20,297 nucleotides of DNA from CAZDBA01 sp964503615 (GCA_964503615.1 CAZDBA010000096.1:1-20297); one strand, 5' to 3'; shown: positions 7,864 through 16,253, counted from the stretch's first letter. The notes: generated by a model from the letters alone, not told the origin. Translations and numbers: made by a program.

Positions 7864-9096
7864 ATGGTATTTCAACTTAGAAACTTTGTCTGTTTGCTCT
7901 TTGTTTGTGGCATCTTTTTTGGCGCGGCTAAACCTGTCGCGGGGCAGTTGCATCGTCGCGGCCATCATATTCGAGCGAATTATATCGTTGGTTCGTTCGC
8001 GCCAGTTGCTCCCGTTTACCGACCGGGGAATTTTACGCGGATGATCGCAGATGGTTATCGAGTGGGGCCAACCGTTGTCGGCTTACCCTATTTTCCTCGC
8101 AATGGAATCCCAGGATTCTTCCAAAGTTATTTCCGCCTGAGCCCGTTTTATCCAGTGGTCCCTGAGGTTGTGGTTACCGTTAATGCCAAGGTGCCACCAG
8201 CCGCTCCTCTCGGTTTGGGAAAAACCTCGAGGCTTGAGGTAGAACGTTCTACGAGAACTGTATTGAGTCACGATGTCAGTCCGCTGAGAAAAGAGTTACG
8301 CACTCGCGACATGCTTGAACTTGAGTCTCCAAGATCGGGCGCACGCATTGATACTGCCTCGGGGAATCTGATTTCAACCAAATACGATGCGGCGGAGTAC
8401 CAAAGACTGGCCGAAAAAGAATTCCGCAACGGCAATTTTTCAGAAGCGGCCAAGCACATCAACCATAGTCTGATCGAAGACAATGAAAACGGAAAGCTGT
8501 TGTTGTTCGCCGCTCATGCAAGCCTAGCGCAGGGCGAATACAACTTGGCCGTCAACCAACTGGAAAGCGCGACTCAGTTGCTTCACCAGAACGATTGGAA
8601 CTTTATCATTCGAAATCGTTTTGAAGCGTTCGATCGCGTGAATTACCAAACTGGCATCGCTGCCTTGGGCGAGTACCTATCGCGTAATCCAAATTCGGTC
8701 GACGCATTAATCCTAAGAGGCTTTCATTTAGGATGCGCCGGCTTGCTGGAGGATGCGCAAATCGATTTACTGACCGCATTGAGCTTGCACCCTCAGCATG
8801 TGGTCGCTCAAAGGTTGCTGGGCGCGTTGAAACTGCCAACCACGGTAGCAACACCGTTGCGTCACGATTTTCACGAAACAAATCCGGTGGAAGTGCCCCT
8901 GATTACACCCATCGCTCCCAATCCCATCCACCCGCCCGTTTACACCGAACCTGAAGTACTTCCGTCCCCAAAGGTGATCGAAGCAGAGTTGATCGAAGGC
9001 GAACTTGTCGATCCCGTTAACGATCAGGATTGGCTCGACTTGGAACCGTCAATCGAACCAAAACTAGAGTCGGTACTGGAACTAAACGGCGGTTAA
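7864..9096 (+). CDS. Exported protein with TPR-like helical repeats, function unknown
   Basis: 410 aa from the ATG at 7864. The frame extends upstream to a TTG at 7840, but the ATG gives the clean signal peptide (residues 1-27, cleavage VAG/Q) and has AGGA about 12 bases before it. Residues 28-120 are rich in Gly, Pro and aromatics. Residues about 175-325 form helical pairs with TPR spacing: AAEYQRLAEKEFRNGNFSEA, then AHASLAQGEYNLAVNQLE, then ALILRGFHLGCAGLLEDA. The tail is rich in Pro and Glu (EAELIEGELVDP). TPR domains hold protein partners together, so this is probably a periplasmic scaffold or assembly factor; the partner is unknown. It shares an upstream region with the lipoprotein gene, so joint regulation is possible but not shown. 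Confidence 0.75.
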   Translation: MVFQLRNFVCLLFVCGIFFGAAKPVAGQLHRRGHHIRANYIVGSFAPVAPVYRPGNFTRMIADGYRVGPTVVGLPYFPRNGIPGFFQSYFRLSPFYPVVPEVVVTVNAKVPPAAPLGLGKTSRLEVERSTRTVLSHDVSPLRKELRTRDMLELESPRSGARIDTASGNLISTKYDAAEYQRLAEKEFRNGNFSEAAKHINHSLIEDNENGKLLLFAAHASLAQGEYNLAVNQLESATQLLHQNDWNFIIRNRFEAFDRVNYQTGIAALGEYLSRNPNSVDALILRGFHLGCAGLLEDAQIDLLTALSLHPQHVVAQRLLGALKLPTTVATPLRHDFHETNPVEVPLITPIAPNPIHPPVYTEPEVLPSPKVIEAELIEGELVDPVNDQDWLDLEPSIEPKLESVLELNGG

Positions 9097-9102
9097 CCGG
9101 CA

Positions 9103-9132
9103 CAATTGGAAACCCGAAGCGTTAGCGAGGAA
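9103..9132 (+). repeat. Dispersed 30-bp repeat, copy 1
   Basis: Core CCCGAAGCGTTAGCGAGG. It matches 15272-15301 at 28 of 30 bases in the same orientation. It lies in the convergent space directly after the TPR-like gene stop. Confidence 0.7.
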
Positions 9133-9137
9133 GGCGC

Positions 9138-9174
9138 AGAGGAAGAGCGGTAGCGAGCCCCCCGCCTCTCTCTT
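9138..9174. terminator. Candidate bidirectional terminator hairpin
   Basis: AGAGGAAGAGCGG pairs imperfectly with CCGCCTCTCTCTT across an 11-base loop. GCGG/CCGC is exact; the rest has one bulge, one mismatch and wobble pairs. It sits between convergent genes (TPR-like and lpd), where a shared terminator is expected. There is no long T tract on either side, hence low confidence. Confidence 0.3.
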
Positions 9175-9187
9175 CGTGTCTTTACAT

Positions 9188-10573
9188 CTAGGTATGGATC
9201 GCTCTGCCGTCTACCGCCAATGCAGCTTCTTGCATAATCTCAGACAGCGTTGGGTGTGCATGACAACACCTGGCGAGATCTTCGCTGGACGCTCCGAACG
9301 ACATGGCAACCGCAGCTTCGGCGATTAAGTCACCTGCTCGGTTGCCGATTGCATGAACGCCCAGAATTCGATCGGTCTTTTTGTCCGCAAGGATTTTGAT
9401 TCGGCCATTCGAGTCGCCCAAAGTCAACGCACGACCGTTGGCTCCGTAGGGACACATCCCTTTGTTGAATTCAACACCGGCCGCTTCCAACTGTTCCTGA
9501 GTTCGGCCAACGGCTGCAATTTCTGGATGGGTGTAGACCACAGCCGGAATCGTTTCGTAGTTCATGTGCCCATGGCCGGTGACGATCTTTTCCACACATG
9601 CAACACCTTCTTCAGACGCTTTGTGAGCTAACATCGCTCCACCGATACAATCTCCGATTGCGTAAATCCCAGCAACCGAAGTCTTGAAGTCAGCATCGAC
9701 AACGATCGCTCCACGTTCCGTTTTAATGCCAAGTTCTTCCAAGCCGATACCGCTGGTGTTGGGGACTCGACCTGTACACATCAAAACGCGATCACACTCG
9801 ATCGGTTCCATCTCTTTGCACTGGACCACGCATTTGTCGCCAACCTTTTTTGCGCTTTCAACCCACGCTTTGGTTTTGAACTCAATGCCCTGTTTTGTGA
9901 ACACTCGTGTTGCGATCTTGGCAATTTCACCGTCCAAGCCGCCAAGGACTTTGTCCATCGCTTCTAAAACGACTACTTCACTACCCAAACGGTTCCAAAC
10001 GCTACCCAGTTCCAGGCCGATATATCCGCCTCCGATAACGACCAATTTTTTTGGCGGTTCTTGATAGGAAAGTGCGGTGGTGCTGTCGCCAACGTACTCA
10101 CCATCGTACTCGATTCCCGGCAGCATCATCGGATTGCTACCTGTCGCGATCAAAATGTGCTTGGCACTGACTTCACCGGCATCCGCACCGGTAACCGAAA
10201 TGGTTCCCGGTTTCGTGATCACACCTCGACCTACGATCGCGGCCACTTTGTTTTTCTTCAGCAGCATTTTGATGCCACCGGTTAACTGCCCAACGATTGT
10301 CTCTTTTCGTTTAAGCATCGTATCGATGTCGATCGAGACGCCGTCCGCTTTGATTCCATGCGACTCCATGTGCTGCGTAGCTTCGTAGTACATGTGGCTG
10401 GATTCAAGCAACGCTTTGCTTGGGATACAACCCACACGCAAGCAAGTCCCACCAAACTGTTGGTTTTCATCAATTACTGCAACGGACAATCCCAATTGCG
10501 ACGCGCGGATCGCGGCGACGTAGCCACCGGGGCCTCCGCCTAAAACGACGAGATCAAATTCCTGTTGTGCCAT
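9188..10573 (-). CDS. lpd: Dihydrolipoyl dehydrogenase (E3)
   Basis: 461 aa, a full-length class I pyridine nucleotide-disulfide oxidoreductase. It reoxidises dihydrolipoyl groups on E2 with NAD+, using FAD, in the cytoplasm. The FAD-binding motif GGGPGG is at residues 12-17. The redox pair is in GGTCLRVGCIPSKALL (Cys44 and Cys49). The NAD site VVIGGGYIGLELG is near residues 177-189, and the second FAD motif is YAIGDCIGGAMLAHKA. The C-terminal interface dyad is HAHPTLSE (His440, Glu445). It starts at the ATG at 10573 and is 78 bases downstream of sucB on the same strand, so it is the third gene of the 2-oxoglutarate dehydrogenase cassette. It could also serve other lipoyl complexes such as pyruvate dehydrogenase or glycine cleavage. 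Confidence 0.97.
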   Translation of the reverse strand: MAQQEFDLVVLGGGPGGYVAAIRASQLGLSVAVIDENQQFGGTCLRVGCIPSKALLESSHMYYEATQHMESHGIKADGVSIDIDTMLKRKETIVGQLTGGIKMLLKKNKVAAIVGRGVITKPGTISVTGADAGEVSAKHILIATGSNPMMLPGIEYDGEYVGDSTTALSYQEPPKKLVVIGGGYIGLELGSVWNRLGSEVVVLEAMDKVLGGLDGEIAKIATRVFTKQGIEFKTKAWVESAKKVGDKCVVQCKEMEPIECDRVLMCTGRVPNTSGIGLEELGIKTERGAIVVDADFKTSVAGIYAIGDCIGGAMLAHKASEEGVACVEKIVTGHGHMNYETIPAVVYTHPEIAAVGRTQEQLEAAGVEFNKGMCPYGANGRALTLGDSNGRIKILADKKTDRILGVHAIGNRAGDLIAEAAVAMSFGASSEDLARCCHAHPTLSEIMQEAALAVDGRAIHT

Positions 10574-10651
10574 CTTCGAAGTAACTTTCCCAATAGGGCA
10601 AATGTAGAGTTCACCAAAGCAATTCTTTGGCAGGTTAAGATTCGGCCTGTT

Positions 10652-11887
10652 TTAGACTTCTAAAAACAGTCGTGCTGGTTCTTCTAGAACTTCTTTGATC
10701 GTTTTTAGGAACCCAACCGCCTCACGTCCATCTACGACTCGGTGATCGTAAGTCAACGCGACATACATCATCGGTCGGATAACGACTTGGCCTTCGATCG
10801 CGACCGGACGTTCCTGAATCGAGTGCAGGCCAAGAATTCCACTTTGCGGTGGATTGACGATCGGTGTCGAAAGCAACGAACCATAAACGCCACCGTTACT
10901 GATCGTAAACGTTCCGCCAGTTAGATCGGCGGGCGTGATTTTGTTGTCTTTGGCCAGTGCGGCGTAATGCCCGATTCGACGTTCGATATCGGCAAAACTG
11001 ACTCGCTCCACGTTTCGCAATACGGGCACAACCAACCCTTTGCCGCCCCCGATGGCAATTCCAATGTCGTGGTAGTTGCGAGTGATTACATCGTTACCAC
11101 GAATCTCTGTGTTGATCGCCGGGAATCGTTTTAGCGCCTCGACGGCAGCCTTGGCGAAAAACGACATGAATCCTAATTTGACACCATGCTTTTTCAAGAA
11201 CGGTTCTTTGTACTTGGAACGCAATTCCATGACCGGTTGCATGTCGATTTCGTTGAAAGTCGTCAGCAGTGCAGCAGTCTGCTGAGCCTCAACCAATCGC
11301 TTTGCAATCGTGCGCCGAATCATGCTCATCGGCTTGGACTTTTCCTCGCGAGAAAAACCGAGCTCGTCCATTGCCGCATTAAAGTCGTCGACTGGCGTAG
11401 TTGGCTTTGGCGCGGGAGCCGGCTGAGCTTTTGCTTGGCCGCCAGGTTGTAGGCCTTTTTCCTGTACGTAGGTCAAAACGTCTTCCTTGGTCAAACGACC
11501 ACCCGGACCAGTCGCTTTGATGGCGTCTGCATCAATCTTGTACTCATGCAACATCCGTTCGGCAGCCGGCATCACGAAAGATTCCTGGTTACCGCCCGCG
11601 CTCGCAGTGGAGCCAGATGCTGGCGCCGCGGCACCCACGGTTGCGGGTTTTGCAGCCTTTGTATCGACGACACAAAGAACATCACCGATCTTTGCGAACT
11701 CACCTTCGGCGACGGCTATCGAGGTGATGACGCCTGCCTCGGGAGCAGGGAAATTCTGGGAAGCTTTTTCCGATTCGAGCTCGACGATCTCCTCGTCCCG
11801 ATCAACCCAGTCGCCGACCTGTTTCAGCCACGTGGCGATTTGAACTTCTTGAATGGAATCACCTAACTCGGGAACTTTAACATCCAT
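10652..11887 (-). CDS. sucB: Dihydrolipoyllysine-residue succinyltransferase (2-oxoglutarate dehydrogenase E2)
   Basis: 411 aa from the ATG at 11887. The open frame extends to 12064, but the conserved protein begins MDVKVPELGDSI. The lipoyl domain covers residues 1-76, with the lipoylated Lys41 in ESEKAS. A flexible Ala/Gly/Ser linker follows, then the peripheral subunit-binding domain at about 104-141 (MPAAERML...GPGGRLTKEDV), which binds E1/E3, and a Pro/Ala linker. The catalytic acyltransferase core is about 175-411, with HRVVDG (His382, Asp386) near the C-terminus. One lipoyl domain and the length fit SucB. The position between sucA and lpd supports succinyl rather than acetyl transfer. 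No strong Shine-Dalgarno sequence is visible. The 137-base gap to sucA holds no gene. Confidence 0.96.
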   Translation of the reverse strand: MDVKVPELGDSIQEVQIATWLKQVGDWVDRDEEIVELESEKASQNFPAPEAGVITSIAVAEGEFAKIGDVLCVVDTKAAKPATVGAAAPASGSTASAGGNQESFVMPAAERMLHEYKIDADAIKATGPGGRLTKEDVLTYVQEKGLQPGGQAKAQPAPAPKPTTPVDDFNAAMDELGFSREEKSKPMSMIRRTIAKRLVEAQQTAALLTTFNEIDMQPVMELRSKYKEPFLKKHGVKLGFMSFFAKAAVEALKRFPAINTEIRGNDVITRNYHDIGIAIGGGKGLVVPVLRNVERVSFADIERRIGHYAALAKDNKITPADLTGGTFTISNGGVYGSLLSTPIVNPPQSGILGLHSIQERPVAIEGQVVIRPMMYVALTYDHRVVDGREAVGFLKTIKEVLEEPARLFLEV

Positions 11888-12024
11888 TTTTTGTTTGACT
11901 CTAGGGTTAGAAACTATGCGGCACGGACCAGAATTGTGGCTCGGCCAGCATTGTAAGCGATCGGATTCTATCCACCAACGTGGAATCGAACATGGGTAAA
12001 ACAGGAATTTAAAGTGATGTTTCT

Positions 12025-14787
12025 CTATACCGAAACAGAAGCTTTTGAGCCGCTGGCAAAGCAATTATTGATCAGCTCCGCCTGCTCGATTTTATGCATC
12101 TTTTTCGAGCCCGTTGATGGGCTGGCCGATTCGGGCCGTGAGATCACTTTGATAGGCCAAGTGTCTCCCAAGCCACTCTCGTCCCATTTGACTTTCATAA
12201 AGTACCAACCGCCCATGTTTCTTGGCTCTTCCTGGACCCAGTAGACTTGGGTTCCGGCCGGGTAGCGATCAAGTTCTTTACGAATCAAGTCAACTGGCAG
12301 CGGGTAAAATTGCTCGACCCGAACGATTGCACATCCTTCACGGTTTTCATCACGGCGAGATTTGAGCAAATCGACCATCACTTTACCGTTGCCGATCAAG
12401 ATCCGGTTCGGCTTGCTGAACTGCTCAAAATCAGGATCGGGAAGGACCGTTTGGAACGTGCCTGAGGTGAATTCAGACAACTCACTCATCACGTAGGGGT
12501 CACGCAGCAGAAATTTGGGTGTGAAAACGATCAGCGGCTTTCGCCATGGCCTGACCACCTGCCGTCGCAGCAAGTGGAAATGCTGAGCGGCGCTGGTGGG
12601 TGTAGCGATCTGAATGTTGTGCTCAGCGGCAAGTGTCAAGAATCGCTCGGGGCGTGCACTGCAATGCTCAGGTCCCGAACCTTCGAAGCCGTGCGGAAGC
12701 AGCATGACCAACGAACTCAAACGATTCCATTTATCCTCAGCACTACAGATAAACTGATCGACAATAACCTGGGCGGTGTTCCAAAAATCACCGAACTGAG
12801 CTTCCCACAGAACAAGGCTCTCCGGAGCATCGAGTGAATACCCGTATTCGAAACCAAGCACTCCCGCTTCGCTGAGCGGGCTGTTTATGATTTCGACCTT
12901 GGCCTGTTCATCTGAAAGATGGCCGAGCGCGAGATACTTAGACCCCGTATTGCTATCGTGCAAAACAGCATGACGTTGGCTGAACGTACCGCGACCACAA
13001 TCTTGTCCCGACAAGCGTACCGAATGTCCGGCGGTAGCCAGAGAACCAAAAGCGGCCAGTTCCGCAGTCGCCCAATCAACAGGCTTTTTCTCCTCAGCCA
13101 TTTCGGATCTGGAAATCAGGAGATTCTTCAGCTTGCGATTGAGGGTAAAATCGTCGGGAACCGCCGACAATTTCTTGATCACCTTTTTCAACGATTCCAA
13201 ATCAACGCCCGTGTCAACGTTGTCGTCACTTCGTTCTGGCCCACCATAATAGCGTTCCCAATTTCCACCCAGAGTTTGGGTATCTGATTCGAACTGAGCT
13301 TGTTTGGCGTTGTCAAATTCCTTTTGCAAGGTGTCTTTTCGATCGGTCGCAATCTTTTCCGCATCCGCTTCATTGATATCGGAGAAACGCAGAAGTTGCT
13401 TGAGATAACTATCTCGAACTTTCGGTTGAGAGTCGATCGTTCGATACATTTCCGGTTGCGTGAATCGCGGCTCGTCACTTTCGTTGTGTCCATGGCGGCG
13501 ATAACACCACAAATCGATCACCACATCGCGTTGGAACTCACGACGGAACTCCATCGCCAGTTTTACGACTTGAGCAACCGCCTCCGGATCTTCACCGTTT
13601 ACGTGAAAGATCGGAATCTGCAACATTTTGGCGATATCGGTACAGTAAGTCGTACTTCGTCCTTCGTCAGCCAGGGTCGTAAAGCCAACTTGGTTGTTGA
13701 GCACGACGTGCAAAGTTCCACCAACCTTGTAACCATCCAACTGGCTGAGATTCAACGTCTCTTGCACGATGCCCTCACCGGCGAACGCGGCATCACCGTG
13801 GATCAGCACGGTCATACACTCCTGATGCAGTGGATCGTCAAACCGGTCCTGTTTGCAGCGGCACCGCCCCATCGCGACGGTATTCACGAATTCAAGGTGG
13901 CTGGGGTTAAAGCAAAGTGAGATGTGTACGTTCTTGCCAGCTGCTGTTTTCCAATCGCTGCTATGGCCGAGGTGATAAAGCACATCACCCCCACCACGAC
14001 TGAGTTCCGGATTACGATCCTCAAAGCCCCAAAAAATGTTGGTCGCGCGTTTGCCGAGGATGTTGGCTAGTACGTTCAGTCGCCCACGATGGGCCATTCC
14101 CAGCACAACCTGTTTGACCCCATGTTCTCCTGCTGACTCCAGAGCGAGATCCAACAGCGGGATCAATGTCTCAGCGCCCTCCAGCGAAAACGTTTTTGCG
14201 CCGATGTACTTGGTGCGCATAAACTCTTCGAAAATCGTCGCATCGGTCAGCTTAGTCAAAATTCGAACTTGTGTTTTGCGGTCCAGCTGCAAACGGTTAC
14301 CGGTTCCCTCCATGCGAACTTGTAACCAATTGCGAACACCGTGATCGTCGATGTGCATAAATTGGACACCAATTGAACGACAATACGTTTCGCGCAATTG
14401 ACCAATGATCTCTTCCAAGGTACGGAAGTTCTTACCATCGATGGTGCGAGCCGAAAACTTTCGCTGCATATCGCTGGGAAGCAAGGCATAGGACTCCGGA
14501 TTCAACTCACGGTTGGTAGGCCGTGGAATACCGAGCGGATCTATTTTGGCCTGAAGATGGCCACGCACTCGAAAGCCACGAACGAGTTGGTCGACTCGGT
14601 CCTGAAGTTGAGCAACATTAGAATCAGGATCCGAAAGCGATGGCGCAACCTCCGGCGGAGCGCCAAGCTCAGCAGTTGTCGGGTCGAAATCCTGAAAATA
14701 ACTTTGCCATTCGGGTGGCAAAGATTGAGGGTCGGACTGGAAGTCCTCGTATAGCCCATCTAGATAGGCCCGACTGAAAACATTCAT
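12025..14787 (-). CDS. sucA: 2-oxoglutarate dehydrogenase E1 component
   Basis: 920 aa from the ATG at 14787; the frame runs on to a TTG at 14889, but conservation begins at MNVFSRAYLDGLYEDF. It decarboxylates 2-oxoglutarate with thiamine diphosphate and passes the succinyl group to SucB. The N-terminal LYEDF...WQSYFQDF peptide is the usual E2-binding segment. MAHRGRLNVL (His near 233), GDAAFAGEG (near 331), LNNQVGFTT (near 363) and NGEDPEAV (near 397) form the ThDP/Mg site. DLWCYRRHGHNESDEP and, in the C-terminal half, GRGTFSQRHAVLHD, FEYGYSLDAPESLVLWEAQFGDF and PHGFEGSGPEHCSARPERF are all characteristic of SucA. The length is typical (about 930). It is the first gene of sucA-sucB-lpd. Confidence 0.97.
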   Translation of the reverse strand: MNVFSRAYLDGLYEDFQSDPQSLPPEWQSYFQDFDPTTAELGAPPEVAPSLSDPDSNVAQLQDRVDQLVRGFRVRGHLQAKIDPLGIPRPTNRELNPESYALLPSDMQRKFSARTIDGKNFRTLEEIIGQLRETYCRSIGVQFMHIDDHGVRNWLQVRMEGTGNRLQLDRKTQVRILTKLTDATIFEEFMRTKYIGAKTFSLEGAETLIPLLDLALESAGEHGVKQVVLGMAHRGRLNVLANILGKRATNIFWGFEDRNPELSRGGGDVLYHLGHSSDWKTAAGKNVHISLCFNPSHLEFVNTVAMGRCRCKQDRFDDPLHQECMTVLIHGDAAFAGEGIVQETLNLSQLDGYKVGGTLHVVLNNQVGFTTLADEGRSTTYCTDIAKMLQIPIFHVNGEDPEAVAQVVKLAMEFRREFQRDVVIDLWCYRRHGHNESDEPRFTQPEMYRTIDSQPKVRDSYLKQLLRFSDINEADAEKIATDRKDTLQKEFDNAKQAQFESDTQTLGGNWERYYGGPERSDDNVDTGVDLESLKKVIKKLSAVPDDFTLNRKLKNLLISRSEMAEEKKPVDWATAELAAFGSLATAGHSVRLSGQDCGRGTFSQRHAVLHDSNTGSKYLALGHLSDEQAKVEIINSPLSEAGVLGFEYGYSLDAPESLVLWEAQFGDFWNTAQVIVDQFICSAEDKWNRLSSLVMLLPHGFEGSGPEHCSARPERFLTLAAEHNIQIATPTSAAQHFHLLRRQVVRPWRKPLIVFTPKFLLRDPYVMSELSEFTSGTFQTVLPDPDFEQFSKPNRILIGNGKVMVDLLKSRRDENREGCAIVRVEQFYPLPVDLIRKELDRYPAGTQVYWVQEEPRNMGGWYFMKVKWDESGLGDTWPIKVISRPESASPSTGSKKMHKIEQAELINNCFASGSKASVSV

Positions 14788-14940
14788 CGTCAGCACTGTA
14801 AGCTCAACCCAATGAGCTTTATCTCTGTTGGTTAGTTTTGCATACCGCCAACCCTTAGGGACCTGGCGAGCCGCAGTGCTCTTGTTCAACCGGGAATGTG
14901 AGGACCAGTAGAAGCAGTTTGGCTGCTGTAACTTATCAAA

Positions 14941-14967
14941 TGTTCCTGAATTGTTCCTATGACAATT
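14941..14967. promoter_or_regulatory. Operator-like repeats upstream of sucA
   Basis: TGTTCCT occurs at 14941-14947 and again at 14952-14958, 11 bases apart, about one helical turn. Overlapping this, AATTGT (14949-14954) and ACAATT (14962-14967) form a perfect 6-bp inverted repeat with a 7-base spacer. The site is about 155-180 bases before the sucA ATG, a reasonable place for a transcription factor site. No regulator is identified. Confidence 0.3.
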
Positions 14968-15019
14968 GAACCAGGATCGAAATTTTTTTCATTATTTATA
15001 TGAACTTGTTTGGCCAGTA

Positions 15020-15039
15020 ATTTGAAATAAGTTTCAAAT
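15020..15039. promoter_or_regulatory. Perfect 8-bp AT-rich inverted repeat
   Basis: ATTTGAAA-TAAG-TTTCAAAT at 15020-15039, arms perfectly complementary. It lies 14 bases beyond the stop of the degraded small membrane gene and about 235 bases upstream of sucA. It is too AT-rich for a typical intrinsic terminator, so an operator is at least as likely. Confidence 0.35.
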
Positions 15040-15053
15040 AGCGTACTGGACAT

Positions 15054-15274
15054 TTATGCTCCCACTGCTTCTGCCGCTTCACGAGCTTTTCGAGCGGCAA
15101 TAAACGAGCGAACCGAAAGGAGCACGTATACCAAGCACAACAGCCCATCGCGTGTTTTCGTGGCTCTTCGCCGAGATAGCCGATTCCGCCCAAGATCACA
15201 AACAACAAGCCAAATGCTGCCGGGATCAATGCAGTTGGGCTCGTTTTGCACCGATTGGGATTTGCCAAAGGCAA
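15054..15274 (-). pseudogene. Remnant of a small membrane protein gene (internal deletion with frameshift)
   Basis: Two adjoining pieces look like the two ends of one small protein in different frames. The first piece (15274 down to about 15146) reads TSPTALIPAAFGLLFVILGG then IGYLGEEPRKHAM, a membrane helix followed by a charged loop. The frame then gives Cys/Trp-rich, non-protein-like sequence. The other frame, from about 15150 to the stop at 15054, reads GLLCLVYVLLSVRSFIAARK then AREAAEAVGA, a second helix with a basic tail. From memory, planctomycetes encode small proteins with SPTALIP...RKHAMH near the start and a MALLC...SFIAAR tail, separated by a middle section missing here. A deletion joining two ATGG sequences near 15148 would explain this. 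There is no ATG start; the upstream end runs into the 30-bp repeat. Confidence 0.5.
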
Positions 15275-15301
15275 CTGGAAACCCGACGCGTTAGCGAGGA
15301 A
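15272..15301 (+). repeat. Dispersed 30-bp repeat, copy 2
   Basis: Core CCCGACGCGTTAGCGAGG, differing from the copy at 9103-9132 at two of 30 positions. It abuts the upstream end of the pseudogene, in the space after the pseudokinase stop. Confidence 0.7.
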
Positions 15302-15335
15302 ACGGCCCCTCAGGTTACCATCTCAGGCAGCTCAT

Positions 15336-16253
15336 CTACAGCTGGACCAGCGTCCTGTCCTGAAAGTGTTCGATTTCCAGGGAGATTAGCTGGTCGATGA
15401 TAACTTTAAGATTGGGACGACGCACCGGGTTCTTGGTCAACATCTGATTGACGAGCTGGTTCAACGCTCCGGGGCAAGCCGGCTGCAAGACTTGCAGGTC
15501 CTCATGCAGACAGGAGTTGGAGTACTTTCTTAGTAGTTTCATATTGGCTACTTCGAATGGCGGTTGGCCGGCAAACATTCTGTAAATCATGGCTCCGATG
15601 CTGTACACATCGCTAGATTCGGTCGCGAGATAGGAATCATCGAACATTTCAGGTGCTGCGTAATGAGCCAACCAAAAAGGTTCCGTTGCATCTTGCCCTA
15701 AAGATGCTGACAACGGTTCACCAAAAGGAACTGAATTCCCCCAGCCGATCAGCGAGACATCACCGGCCTGGGAAATGAGAACGTGCGAGGGGTGAACACC
15801 GCCGTAAATGCGATGATGATCGTGGACTGCCGAGATCGCCTCAGCAGTCTGCCTGAAAAGCCAAAACAAACGCGACATCGGGATCGATTGTTTTGTCGCG
15901 ATCAATTGGCTGAGGCTCGCGCCACTGACCAAAGGTTGGACGAGAAAAAATGGAGCGTAGTCTAATTCTGCGTCCAGCAGAGGTATCACGTTTCGTTGTT
16001 GGACTTGCTCAGTCACCATTGCCTCGGAGGTCAGGCGTGTGATGGCTTGTTCCAACATCGTTTTAGACAGTCCCGGTTTGATCGTCTTGAAGACATAATC
16101 GAAAGAACTATCAGACGCGATGGTTGCTGCTTGATACTGGTTAACCCAGCGACCTTCGTGAAGTTTGCTTCCCAACCGCCACCCCGAAACCGTAGAAAGC
16201 TTGCCCATCAGCGAATCATTACTGGAGATGATTGGGTTAGGGTCAAATTGCAT
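15336..16253 (-). CDS. Protein kinase-fold protein lacking catalytic residues (probable pseudokinase)
   Basis: 305 aa from the ATG at 16253, covering one bacterial Ser/Thr-kinase-like domain. The fold markers are VFKTIKP with the beta-3 lysine Lys56, FFLVQPLVSGASLSQLI (hinge), a long helix ending AVHDHH, YAAPEMF (APE motif, residues 198-204), and DVYSIGAMIYRMFAGQPPF (residues 215-233, conserved Asp215 and Gly220). The catalytic loop reads IYGGVHPSHVLI, so HRD is Tyr-Gly-Gly (150-152) and the lysine two residues on is His154. The metal-binding DFG is Gly170-Trp-Gly. The glycine-rich loop (LHEGRWVNQYQA) is also degenerate. Phosphotransfer is unlikely; a binding or scaffold role is inferred. There is no transmembrane or extracellular sensor domain. 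It lies between glgC and the pseudogene, about 390 bases downstream of glgC on the same strand, so probably transcribed separately. Confidence 0.85.
   Translation of the reverse strand: MQFDPNPIISSNDSLMGKLSTVSGWRLGSKLHEGRWVNQYQAATIASDSSFDYVFKTIKPGLSKTMLEQAITRLTSEAMVTEQVQQRNVIPLLDAELDYAPFFLVQPLVSGASLSQLIATKQSIPMSRLFWLFRQTAEAISAVHDHHRIYGGVHPSHVLISQAGDVSLIGWGNSVPFGEPLSASLGQDATEPFWLAHYAAPEMFDDSYLATESSDVYSIGAMIYRMFAGQPPFEVANMKLLRKYSNSCLHEDLQVLQPACPGALNQLVNQMLTKNPVRRPNLKVIIDQLISLEIEHFQDRTLVQL

Noticed and set aside
7720..7968. Minus-strand frame in the divergent intergenic region
   Set aside because: It overlaps the signal peptide of the TPR-like gene and has a composition typical of random sequence.
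13300..13920. 206-residue plus-strand frame
   Set aside because: It lies wholly antisense within sucA, whose motifs across this stretch are intact; composition is not protein-like.
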